Shown here: positions 1 to 6,608 of the stretch, one piece after another | How the letters are laid out: every line of letters starts with the position of its first letter | How positions within the stretch are numbered: the first letter of the stretch is position 1 | Origin: Collinsella sp. | GTDB lineage: Bacteria > Actinomycetota > Coriobacteriia > Coriobacteriales > Coriobacteriaceae | NCBI GenBank assembly: GCA_018380195.1 | Contig: JAGZUC010000027.1 | Coordinates: forward strand, 1 to 42,679 | Length of the DNA stretch: 42,679 nt | Direction of reading: 5' to 3' | The notes under the pieces: model-generated | What the model was told of the DNA's origin: nothing | Seen by the model: only the letters and a program-made list of their open reading frames with translations | Database searches by the model: none | Program-made: the position numbers and the translations under genes

Positions 1-30
1 GCCCCTCTGGGGTTGCCTACCCGGATTCGC

Positions 31-72
31 GCCTCAGGACTCAGCGCAACGCGTTGCGCTGAGTCCTGAGGC
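31..72. repeat. 42-bp perfect palindrome
   Basis: Positions 31-50 (GCCTCAGGACTCAGCGCAAC) are followed by GC and then by their exact reverse complement at 53-72, with no mismatch. As RNA this would be a 19-20 bp hairpin. There is no T-tract on the plus side, so it is not a classical terminator for plus transcription. It could end transcription entering from an unseen gene on the left, or be the boundary or recombination site of the island that begins here. Confidence 0.9.
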
Positions 73-80
73 TGTTGCAA

Positions 81-95
81 TGAAAATGAGAATCA
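81..95 (+). promoter_or_regulatory. Fur-box-like 7-1-7 site
   Basis: TGAAAATGAGAATCA matches the 7-1-7 Fur consensus TGATAATNATTATCA at most positions. No iron gene follows; the next gene is abiF. It may be a leftover from a neighbouring iron-uptake promoter or a chance match. Confidence 0.3.
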
Positions 96-109
96 AGGGA
101 GGCGGCCGC

Positions 110-141
110 TTGCAAACTTTCCTCGTGGAGTTCCGTATAGA
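110..141 (+). promoter_or_regulatory. Candidate promoter of the abiF leader RNA
   Basis: TTGCAA (110-115) and TATAGA (136-141) resemble -35 and -10 boxes, but the spacer is 20 nt, longer than ideal. Initiation would fall near 147-150, just ahead of the candidate small RNA. Confidence 0.35.
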
Positions 142-147
142 ATGGCT

Positions 148-222
148 TCGACTGCGGTAAAATGACCTTAGTAAACCCGCCCGGCCTCTGCTCTCGAGCA
201 TGCACACTGGCGGGTCTTCTTT
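148..222 (+). ncRNA. Candidate small RNA upstream of abiF
   Basis: Between the putative promoter and the abiF ribosome binding site lies a structured stretch. ACCCGCC (175-181) pairs with GGCGGGT (209-215), enclosing a smaller hairpin TGCT-CTCG-AGCA (189-200), and the outer stem is followed by CTTCTTTT. It reads as a 70-80 nt RNA ending in an intrinsic terminator with no room for a protein. A structured RNA directly upstream of Abi_2/AbiF proteins is a known arrangement (the AbiF RNA motif). Structure is seen directly; assignment to that class is inferred. Confidence 0.5.
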
Positions 223-245
223 TATGCATCGAGCACAGGAGCACC

Positions 246-1262
246 ATGGGGGAATACAAGAAACCCTGGCTGACCTTCGAGGAGCAGGCCGACCTGCTCA
301 TAGTCGAGCGCGGCCTGGTGGCAGACCGCGATGACCTTATCGCCCACCTCGCAAACGTTGGCTATTACCGCCTGAGCGGCTACTGGTACATCTTCAAGCG
401 CAAGCCAGAGGCAGACAAGGAGGGCGAAAAGGACGAGCGTTTCGTCGAGGGCACGACATTCGACCAGATCTGGAAGCTCTACACCTTCGACAGGCAGTTC
501 AGGCTCATCGTCTTGGACGCCATCGAGCGCGTCGAGGTCTACTTCCGCACGCAGCTGGCCTATGAGCTCGCGGGCAAGACCGGAGCGTTCGGCTTCTTCG
601 ACCGCGAGAATCTCCCGCGCCTTGAGGGCGATGCGTACGGCGAGTTCATCGAACGATGCACTGAGGAGCTTGACCGCTCGCGTGAACCCTTCGCTATCCA
701 CTTCAAGGAGGCCTACGGCGACGCGCATGACCTGCCGCCCTATTGGATTCTCGTGAACCTGATGGACTTCGGCACGATGCTTCGCCTCTACAACGGCGCG
801 TCGGTTGACATCAGGAACAGAATCTCTGGGGACCTGGGCGTATCGTCGCGCGTGTTGAAGTCGTGGCTCGTGGCCATCAACACCGCTCGCAACATATGTG
901 CACACCATGGCCGCCTGTGGAACAGAGGGCTTGGCACCAGGCCGACCATCCCCACCAAGTCGAAGTATCCAGAGTGGCACGAGCCGTACCAGGTGCGGTC
1001 GGACAACATGTTCGGCATACTCACCATCCTGAGTTACCTGCTGGAGCGCATCGCCCCCGAGACAGGCTGGCGCACACGTTTGTTTGAGCTGCTAGACAGG
1101 CTGGATGCCGACGAGCTGCACCGCATGGGGTTCGCGGAGGGTTGGCAGGGATGCCCGCTTTGGGAGCCGTATCTGCCCGCTGCGGAGCTTGGGAAGAAGC
1201 TCGAGCGCGGGTATGAGGAGCGCGGGGGAGTGCCATTATGTGAACCATTCACCGACGAATGA
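246..1262 (+). CDS. AbiF/AbiD-type abortive infection protein (Abi_2 family)
   Basis: A 338-aa protein of the Abi_2 (AbiD/AbiF-like) family, thought to act as a HEPN ribonuclease-type toxin that halts growth of phage-infected cells. It starts KPWLTFEEQADLL, then carries NVGYYRLSGYW and FDRQFRLIVLDAIERVEVYF, both typical of the family. The RNICAH motif has the HEPN Rx4-6H spacing (R215 to H220). The ATG at 246 is preferred over the longer frame from 162 because AGGAG lies at 237-241 and the longer frame would run through the upstream hairpin. It follows a candidate small RNA and precedes an HNH nuclease gene by 77 bp. The RNA may be an antitoxin or activity regulator, which is inference. Confidence 0.85.
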   Translation: MGEYKKPWLTFEEQADLLIVERGLVADRDDLIAHLANVGYYRLSGYWYIFKRKPEADKEGEKDERFVEGTTFDQIWKLYTFDRQFRLIVLDAIERVEVYFRTQLAYELAGKTGAFGFFDRENLPRLEGDAYGEFIERCTEELDRSREPFAIHFKEAYGDAHDLPPYWILVNLMDFGTMLRLYNGASVDIRNRISGDLGVSSRVLKSWLVAINTARNICAHHGRLWNRGLGTRPTIPTKSKYPEWHEPYQVRSDNMFGILTILSYLLERIAPETGWRTRLFELLDRLDADELHRMGFAEGWQGCPLWEPYLPAAELGKKLERGYEERGGVPLCEPFTDE

Positions 1263-1339
1263 GAAAAGGCAGCGAGTGCGGTCCCCCGCGGGATTATCCT
1301 GGACCTATTACGTGAGCGGTGCGCGGGCGAGGAGCAAAC

Positions 1340-2116
1340 ATGGCAGGCCGTGGAGACAAATGGTCGAGGGAAGAAACCCTTGCGGCTCTGTTTTTGTACC
1401 TCGCCCTACCATCAAAAAAGGTTGATAAAACAGGCGAGGACGTCCAGGCGTTAGCTAAGGCCATTGGCAGAACGCCGAACGCAGTCGCTCTAAAAATCTG
1501 GAATCTTGCATCTTTCGATGAGCGTCGACGCGCTCGCGGCAAGGTTGGAATGACCCATGCGAGCAAAATGGATGAGATGGTTTGGGTTGAGTATTCCTCT
1601 GCTGGCGATGAGCTCGTCGAGGAAGCGACCGAGGTGTTCCTCAATCGATTCGATTTTGAAGAACCGCTAAGCGATGAGTTGAAAGAGACGATTGGCTTTG
1701 ATTTGCCAGAGGGCAAAGAGCGCGAAGCAATCGTTTCGATGCGGGTGAACCAGGAGTTCTTTCGAAATACCTTGCTCGTCAATTACGATTCAAGATGCTG
1801 CTTGACGGGGCTATCAAACAAGGCTCTGTTGGTTGCTAGCCATATCAAGCCCTGGATTGTCTCTGATCCAAAAACGGAGCGACTTGCCCCCGACAATGGA
1901 TTGCTCTTGAACGCATTGCACGATAAGGCGTTCGATCGGGGGCTAATTACCATTACGAAGGACCTAAAGATAGTGGTGTCCGGTGTGGTCGGACATGAAA
2001 CACCTGAGGATGAGTATTTGTGGCGCTACAACGGAAAGCCAATTACGCTTCCGAAGCGATTTGTCCCACGAGCTGAGTTTATTGAATACCACAACGATAT
2101 GGTGTTTAAGGGGTAA
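1340..2116 (+). CDS. HNH endonuclease (HNH_2-type, restriction-like)
   Basis: A 258-aa protein. The N-terminal part (about residues 5-60) opens WSREETLAALFLYLALP and contains a small helical segment seen in predicted restriction endonucleases of the COG3440 type. The C-terminal half holds a beta-beta-alpha-metal core: CCLTGL (153-158), SHIKPW with H168, and PDNGLLLNALHDKAFDRG with N186, N191 and H194. Such proteins cut DNA; targets are unknown. The start at 1340 is chosen for GAGGAG just upstream; the frame is open from 1319. The gene lies alone between abiF and the minus-strand mini-genes and has no cognate methyltransferase next to it, so it may be a stand-alone nuclease, possibly acting on modified DNA. 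Confidence 0.8.
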   Translation: MAGRGDKWSREETLAALFLYLALPSKKVDKTGEDVQALAKAIGRTPNAVALKIWNLASFDERRRARGKVGMTHASKMDEMVWVEYSSAGDELVEEATEVFLNRFDFEEPLSDELKETIGFDLPEGKEREAIVSMRVNQEFFRNTLLVNYDSRCCLTGLSNKALLVASHIKPWIVSDPKTERLAPDNGLLLNALHDKAFDRGLITITKDLKIVVSGVVGHETPEDEYLWRYNGKPITLPKRFVPRAEFIEYHNDMVFKG

Positions 2117-2275
2117 TTGGACTATCTCCCGACCAAGCGAGGATTCGGATTGGTTTGCTGGAATGTGGCAGTGCCCTGTTCTAAGCAACGTATTTGTGAT
2201 AGCCACCCGCTCACCTTGTGACGATAATGCAGAATTGCGGCACGGATAGAACTGCGCTAACCTTTGCGAATATGC

Positions 2276-2312
2276 GGAGCGGGGGCAAGCCGCTAAACTA
2301 CACCCCCGCTCC
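2276..2312. repeat. 10-bp inverted repeat hairpin
   Basis: GGAGCGGGGG (2276-2285) is exactly complementary to CCCCCGCTCC (2303-2312) with a 17-nt loop. It lies between the 3' ends of the plus-strand HNH gene and the minus-strand mini-genes and may help separate the two converging transcripts. Confidence 0.6.
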
Positions 2313-2322
2313 GTTCCGAGTG

Positions 2323-2347
2323 GAGCCTCAATTGCGCATTGGGGCTC
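2323..2347 (-). terminator. Hairpin at the 3' end of the mini-gene operon
   Basis: GAGCCTCAAT (2323-2332) pairs with ATTGGGGCTC (2338-2347) through a 5-nt loop and one G-T pair. It begins at the stop codon of the 34-aa mini-gene. There is no clear T-tract on the minus strand, so termination is only suggested. Confidence 0.45.
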
Positions 2348-2451
2348 TACTTCCTTTTAACATGGACGTATCGCGTGATTGTTCCGGTCTTTACGATTCG
2401 CCCGGTCTTGGTAACTCGGTACTTCGGGATTCGCACTCGAACATATGCCAT
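2347..2451 (-). CDS. 34-aa highly basic small protein
   Basis: A short minus-strand frame beginning MAYVRVRIPKYRVTKTGR and ending in VKRK. It has 11 Lys/Arg and no acidic residue, so its net charge is about +11. An AAGGAGGTG ribosome binding site (2458-2466) sits 6 nt ahead of the ATG, a near-perfect match to the 16S anti-Shine-Dalgarno end, which is the main reason to believe it is translated. It lies 33 nt after the 41-aa mini-gene on the same strand, with a hairpin at its end. Alternating basic and beta-branched residues suggest a short beta-strand nucleic-acid-binding peptide. I do not recognise the family. Confidence 0.65.
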   Translation of the reverse strand: MAYVRVRIPKYRVTKTGRIVKTGTITRYVHVKRK

Positions 2452-2484
2452 CTTCATCACCTCCTTCAGGATGCTGCGTGCCAC

Positions 2485-2610
2485 TTAATGCATGCGGCGC
2501 TTGTGGTCTGCCAGCGTTTTGCCGGCTTGCGACTTGGCCCGAGGGCTCGACTTGCCGCTCGCCAGAACAGCGGCGGCTTTGCTGAGCTTGGGGCTGTGAT
2601 GCCGTGCCAT
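2485..2610 (-). CDS. 41-aa basic Ala/Lys/Ser-rich small protein
   Basis: A short minus-strand frame beginning MARHHSPKLSKAAAVLASGK and ending HKRRMH, with 10 Lys/Arg, 4 His and one Asp. GGGAGGTGATT (2613-2623) precedes the ATG and nearly matches the full anti-Shine-Dalgarno. A TTGACT/TACCCT promoter lies about 60 bp upstream. It is the first gene of a two-gene mini-operon with the 34-aa protein. It resembles, from memory, small SKAGK-type hypothetical proteins carried on actinobacterial and firmicute mobile elements. No function is known to me; nucleic-acid binding is plausible from composition. Confidence 0.7.
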   Translation of the reverse strand: MARHHSPKLSKAAAVLASGKSSPRAKSQAGKTLADHKRRMH

Positions 2611-2671
2611 ACAATCACCTCCCTACGGCTGGCAACGGACAGGTTGGCTCGTGGTGCCCCGAACCGATTCG

Positions 2672-2701
2672 AGGGTAGCACCGCTCGGCTTAAAAAGTCA
2701 A
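2672..2701 (-). promoter_or_regulatory. Promoter of the mini-gene operon
   Basis: On the minus strand TTGACT (2701-2696) is followed after 18 nt by TACCCT (2677-2672). The -35 matches consensus at five of six positions. Transcription would begin near 2665 and run into the 41-aa and 34-aa genes. Confidence 0.5.
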
Positions 2702-2707
2702 TCTCTA

Positions 2708-2736
2708 TTCCAATTCTGTTGGTTTTGTTCTATACT
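2708..2736 (+). promoter_or_regulatory. Promoter of the AAA ATPase-protease pair
   Basis: TATACT (2731-2736) is a good -10 box, with a weak TTCCAA (2708-2713) 17 nt upstream. Initiation near 2743 would give a short leader before the ATPase start at 2781. It is divergent from and close to the mini-gene promoter, so the two may share regulation. Confidence 0.45.
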
Positions 2737-2780
2737 AGAAAGTGCCATTATGGGGCGGATAGTGTCTGGAGAAATGGAAA

Positions 2781-3815
2781 ATGAAGAAGAGGAATGTACT
2801 GAACCTTATTAAATACCATGTGGAGGACAACAACTACGGCTTTCGTCAGGAGGCCATAGAGATCGCCCATGACTTCGATCGGGCCGGCGACACCGAGCTC
2901 GCAGAATACGTCCTCGCCCTTCTTTCGGACGCGAATACCTTTGTCCCACAGACAAGCGGCGGCGTGGGCCATTTCCTCAGGAGAATGGACTACTCCCGCT
3001 CGCCCCTCCCTCTCCCAGAGGTCATTTCTGAGGACGTGAAGGGAATCATAAATGCAGTCGGCCATGACGCGGGCATCAATAAGTTCCTGTTCCAAGGACC
3101 TCCCGGCACAGGCAAGACCGAAACGGCCAAGCATGTCGCCCGAATCCTTGAGAGGGATTTGTTTGTCGTCGACTTTAGCGAGGTCATCGACAGCAAGCTC
3201 GGACAGACAAGCAAGAACATCACGACTCTCTTCCGCGAGATCAACGGGTTTGCCAACCCGGGCAGAATCGTCGTGCTCTTCGACGAAATCGACGCCCTTG
3301 CGATGGACAGGAACAACAGCCACGATGTCCGCGAGATGGGACGCGCGACGTCCACGTTCCTCCGCGAGTTGGACAGTATGAACACGCAAGTCGTGCTCAT
3401 CGCCACGACCAACATGTACGGAACGCTCGACAAGGCGATGATTCGTCGGTTTGATTCCGTGATCGACTTCGGCAGGTACACCCGAGATGACCTCCTCGAG
3501 GTAGCGACCACGCTGCTCAACGTGCATCTAGCCAAGTTCCGCTTTGCCGGGAAAGATGTGCGCCTATTCAACAAGATAATGCGGCTTATGGACGAGGTGC
3601 TGTATCCTGCTGAGCTCTCAAACCTCATCAAAACGGCGATTGCTTTCAGCAATCCAGGCGAGCCGTTCGACTACATGCGCCGCCTTTACAAGGCTGCGAC
3701 GGGCAACGTAGTTCCCGACGCCAAGAGCCTCCGCGAGCAGGGCTTCTCCATGCGCGAGATAGAGACGCTGACGGGCACGCCGATCAGCACTCTTTCGCGC
3801 GAGCTGAAAGGTTAG
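2781..3815 (+). CDS. AAA+ ATPase, IetA-like defence component
   Basis: A 344-aa AAA+ ATPase. The Walker A motif GPPGTGKT is at 106-113, Walker B VVLFDEIDAL has D168-E169, followed by sensor-1 IATTN and RRFD with candidate arginine-finger residues. The C-terminal 30 residues (REQGFSMREIETLTGTPIST region) look like a helix-turn-helix of the resolvase/sigma type, an uncommon tail for an AAA+ protein. It is followed after 3 nt by a subtilisin-like protease gene, so the two are surely co-translated. An AAA ATPase with an adjacent subtilase is the layout of IetAS, first described for plasmid stability and incompatibility and later as an anti-phage system. The ATPase is expected to control or feed the protease. 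The pair match is strong by architecture, but no homology search was possible. Confidence 0.8.
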   Translation: MKKRNVLNLIKYHVEDNNYGFRQEAIEIAHDFDRAGDTELAEYVLALLSDANTFVPQTSGGVGHFLRRMDYSRSPLPLPEVISEDVKGIINAVGHDAGINKFLFQGPPGTGKTETAKHVARILERDLFVVDFSEVIDSKLGQTSKNITTLFREINGFANPGRIVVLFDEIDALAMDRNNSHDVREMGRATSTFLRELDSMNTQVVLIATTNMYGTLDKAMIRRFDSVIDFGRYTRDDLLEVATTLLNVHLAKFRFAGKDVRLFNKIMRLMDEVLYPAELSNLIKTAIAFSNPGEPFDYMRRLYKAATGNVVPDAKSLREQGFSMREIETLTGTPISTLSRELKG

Positions 3816-3818
3816 ACG

Positions 3819-6074
3819 ATGAGCAACGCTATTCTCGAACTGAAGGGCTCTTATGAGCGCAAGGGGGCAATGCCTCCCGGCCCGCCGTCGCTCCCAAATG
3901 GGCAATCCGTTTCTGCTGACGAGCTTGAAGGTCTAAAGGCCGATCTTGTCGAGTGCAGGAACTATTGGAAGCGCCAGCAACTCGGCATCGACTACCTAAT
4001 TAATGCTCGTTATAAATCGACCGTGGCTAAGAGTAATCGTTGCAGGAGGCTCCTGGCGCGAAGCAGTGACAACGCAAGTGACTCCATTGTCGGCGCAAGG
4101 TTCGAGCAGATACCTGGAAGCGCGGGGAATAACCCCCGCCACATCATCACATACCGCGTTGCCCCGCAGACGCTGGACAAGACGGTAGAGGAGCTGGGCA
4201 CCTGTATAGGCATCCTGCGGCGAAATTACCCAAACGGCGTGATAGGCAGCAAGGAGCTGTCGCAGCTCGACAAAGAAAAGTTCGACGCTTACGGAGCGTC
4301 AATCTCAAAAACGGCCTTCGCGCAAATCATTCGCGATGCCCATTACCTCGTTAATTTCTATTACACCGACACAATCGATGATGCGTACAAGAACGACGAC
4401 GCCTTCGTCACCATATACGATACTGGGACGGATACATACGAGCTGCTAAGCCGAGTCATACCCGCGCTGGACAGCGGACAGGTCTTTGAGAACTGCGTTC
4501 GCTTGTATCCCGACCAATATGAGCGGCTTCGTCGCGAAGCGCCCTACCTCGTCGCCATGTCTACGGTCAACTTCGCCGACACTGACCTAGCGAAACTCTG
4601 GGGCGAGAGGGCCTATAGGGAATACGAGGCGCGTTTGCCGCTACCGCCCTCGATTCCCGATCCGGACGGAGAGCCAGTCGTCGGCGTTATCGATACGCTA
4701 TTCAACGAGAACGCATATTTTAGCGCGTGGGTTGATTACCAGGACTGTATGACCGAGAAACGCGACTGCAACAACGACGTGGCCCACGGGACGCAGGTTT
4801 CCTCCATCATCGTCGATGGCCCCTCGCTCAACCCCGAGCTAGACGACGGCTGCGGCCGTTTCCGCGTCAAGCACTTCGGCATCACCGACGGCGAGAAGCT
4901 GAACTCGCTTACCGTTATGCGCGACGTCAAGAGGATAATCGAGGCAAATCTGAGCATTAAGGTTTGGAACCTGTCGCTCGGCACCGCCTCGGAATGCCCG
5001 GAAAACTCAATTTCTCCGGTCGCGTCGATCCTTGATGAGCTGCAGGCGAAATACGACGTGGTGTTTGTGGTATCGGGAACGAATCTCGAAAACGGAGAGG
5101 AGACAAAGCGCGTTGGATCGCCGGCGGATTCAATCAATTCCGTGGTGGTTAACTCGGTGGGACGCGACTGTGCGCCAGCAATCTACTCGCGCCACGGGCC
5201 GGTCTTGTCGTTCTTCGGCAAGCCCGACATAAGCTACTACGGCGGCACCAAGGAGGACGGGCTCGTTGTGGCGGCGCCTTTCGCCCTCGTGCGTGACTGG
5301 GGTACGTCTTTCGCCGCCCCGTGGATCGCACGAAAGCTCGCCTTTCTGATTTATAAGGCTCGACTCACGAGGGAGGAGGCCAAGGCGCTTCTCATCGACT
5401 CGGCCTATGGATGGGGTGAGGGCGGTCTATCCAATACAAGGGGGTACGGCGTTCCGCCTATCAGTATTGAGGACATAATCGGCACGCCCAACAACGAGAT
5501 TCGATTCATCCTCTCGGGCGCAATCGACAGCTATGAGACCTACAACTACGGTATACCGATTCCCATGAACGACGGCAGGTATCCGTTCATGGCGCGGGCC
5601 ACGCTCTGCTACTTCCCGGAATGCCACAGGAGCCAAGGCGTCGATTACACCACCACAGAGATCGACCTCCATTTCGGACGCATCAAGGGTAAAGGGATCA
5701 AATCCCTGGACAAAAACGTCCAGGGAGACGAAGGTTCCCAAGTCTATGAAGCGGAAGCACGTGCGCTCTACCGCAAGTGGGACAACGTCAAGCACATCGG
5801 CGACGTGTTCAAGTCCCGGTTCGCCCCGCGCAAAGCCTACGACAACCCGCAATGGGGCATTATGCTGCGCAAGAAGGAGCGCAACAAGCCTGGTGCTGGA
5901 GATGGAATCAGGTTTGCAGTCGTTGTCACTCTACGAGAGATGTACAACGTGAACCGCATCGAGGAGTTCGTGCAACGCTGCTCGCTGCGAGGGTGGATAG
6001 TAAACCGCATCGACATCGACGTGATCAACCAGATATATGAGGCCGCCGAGGTTGAAATCGACTTTGAAGACTAG
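3819..6074 (+). CDS. Subtilisin-like serine protease (S8), IetS-like
   Basis: A 751-aa protein with an intracellular subtilase domain in the middle: D292 in VVGVIDTLF, H323 in DVAHGTQVSS, oxyanion N422 in VSGTN and catalytic S497 in WGTSFAAPW, all in the standard order and spacing. There is no signal peptide or membrane segment, so it acts in the cytoplasm. The first 280 residues form an unrecognised N-terminal domain, and the last 230 residues another that could bind substrate or the ATPase partner. It overlaps no other gene and sits 3 nt behind the ATPase. As the IetS-like half it would be the effector whose proteolysis harms infected or plasmid-challenged cells. The catalytic set is complete, so it should be active. 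Confidence 0.85.
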   Translation: MSNAILELKGSYERKGAMPPGPPSLPNGQSVSADELEGLKADLVECRNYWKRQQLGIDYLINARYKSTVAKSNRCRRLLARSSDNASDSIVGARFEQIPGSAGNNPRHIITYRVAPQTLDKTVEELGTCIGILRRNYPNGVIGSKELSQLDKEKFDAYGASISKTAFAQIIRDAHYLVNFYYTDTIDDAYKNDDAFVTIYDTGTDTYELLSRVIPALDSGQVFENCVRLYPDQYERLRREAPYLVAMSTVNFADTDLAKLWGERAYREYEARLPLPPSIPDPDGEPVVGVIDTLFNENAYFSAWVDYQDCMTEKRDCNNDVAHGTQVSSIIVDGPSLNPELDDGCGRFRVKHFGITDGEKLNSLTVMRDVKRIIEANLSIKVWNLSLGTASECPENSISPVASILDELQAKYDVVFVVSGTNLENGEETKRVGSPADSINSVVVNSVGRDCAPAIYSRHGPVLSFFGKPDISYYGGTKEDGLVVAAPFALVRDWGTSFAAPWIARKLAFLIYKARLTREEAKALLIDSAYGWGEGGLSNTRGYGVPPISIEDIIGTPNNEIRFILSGAIDSYETYNYGIPIPMNDGRYPFMARATLCYFPECHRSQGVDYTTTEIDLHFGRIKGKGIKSLDKNVQGDEGSQVYEAEARALYRKWDNVKHIGDVFKSRFAPRKAYDNPQWGIMLRKKERNKPGAGDGIRFAVVVTLREMYNVNRIEEFVQRCSLRGWIVNRIDIDVINQIYEAAEVEIDFED

Positions 6075-6124
6075 TGCGCCGGTCTTGCAGCGTTCATGCT
6101 CGGATTCGAGTGCGGCCTAATTGT

Positions 6125-6178
6125 CCGAGGCGGGTGCTGGATAGCACTTCATGCAGCAGCATCTAACGCCCGCCTCGG
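6125..6178. repeat. Long hairpin after the protease gene
   Basis: CCGAGGCGGG (6125-6134) is exactly complementary to CCCGCCTCGG (6169-6178), and TGCTG (6135-6139) can pair with CAGCA (6155-6159) inside. It begins 51 bp after the protease stop codon. There is no T-tract, so it may be a terminator of a non-canonical kind, a structured RNA or the footprint of a mobile element. Confidence 0.6.
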
Positions 6179-6366
6179 CTGACAAATTTCACTATTCGAG
6201 TGGTCAATCGGTTATGAAAAGCCAGGTTTTAGATGACGTAATTCATAAGGCAAGACAACTGGGGATATTGCAAATAGCGCAAGGTTCGGCCGCTTGGGAA
6301 TAGAGTTCACGGCAGTGAGGACCAACTTTCAAAGTATGCCCAGCTGCTTTATGACACATTGTAGTT

Positions 6367-6394
6367 TTGATTAATTTATAGCCTTTTATATGCT
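6367..6394 (+). promoter_or_regulatory. Candidate promoter of the cytosine methyltransferase
   Basis: TTGATT (6367-6372) and TATGCT (6389-6394) with a 16-nt spacer lie in the most AT-rich stretch of the gap. This gives a leader of about 200 nt before the methyltransferase ATG. Confidence 0.4.
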
Positions 6395-6608
6395 AAAACA
6401 CGATGATTGAATACATCGCGATTCAGCATCTATGCCAAATACGTCTTACTTGAAGAATTTAAAGGTCACCCTCACGAACAGACTCATGTTGGCATCGGCC
6501 GAAGACTCGCAGTCGGTTATATCGGTAAAACAGGGCTTGAATCTTCGGTAAGTTCTTATAATAATTTAGTGCATTTGAAAGGCAGAGGATCAAGTGGAGG
6601 GCTTTTAG

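Larger units (their letters stand above)
6075..6608. other. Intergenic region between the protease and methyltransferase genes
   Basis: This 534-bp gap contains a long hairpin (6125-6178), a 29-codon frame at 6214-6303 without a ribosome binding site, an AT-rich stretch with a candidate promoter at 6367-6394, and a second TATAAT at 6557-6562 without a convincing -35. No protein-coding gene is supported. Confidence 0.6.

Noticed and set aside
222..980. Long minus-strand frame opposite abiF
   Set aside because: It is a GC-driven shadow of the real abiF frame with no family similarity and no ribosome binding site.
2218..2784. Plus-strand frame across the mini-gene region
   Set aside because: No ribosome binding site, no recognisable protein, and it crosses two hairpins and the promoters; the minus-strand mini-genes have much better signals.
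6214..6303. 29-codon frame MKSQVLDDVIHKARQ
   Set aside because: No Shine-Dalgarno and no neighbour supporting it; it could be a remnant of a gene start, but evidence is too thin.
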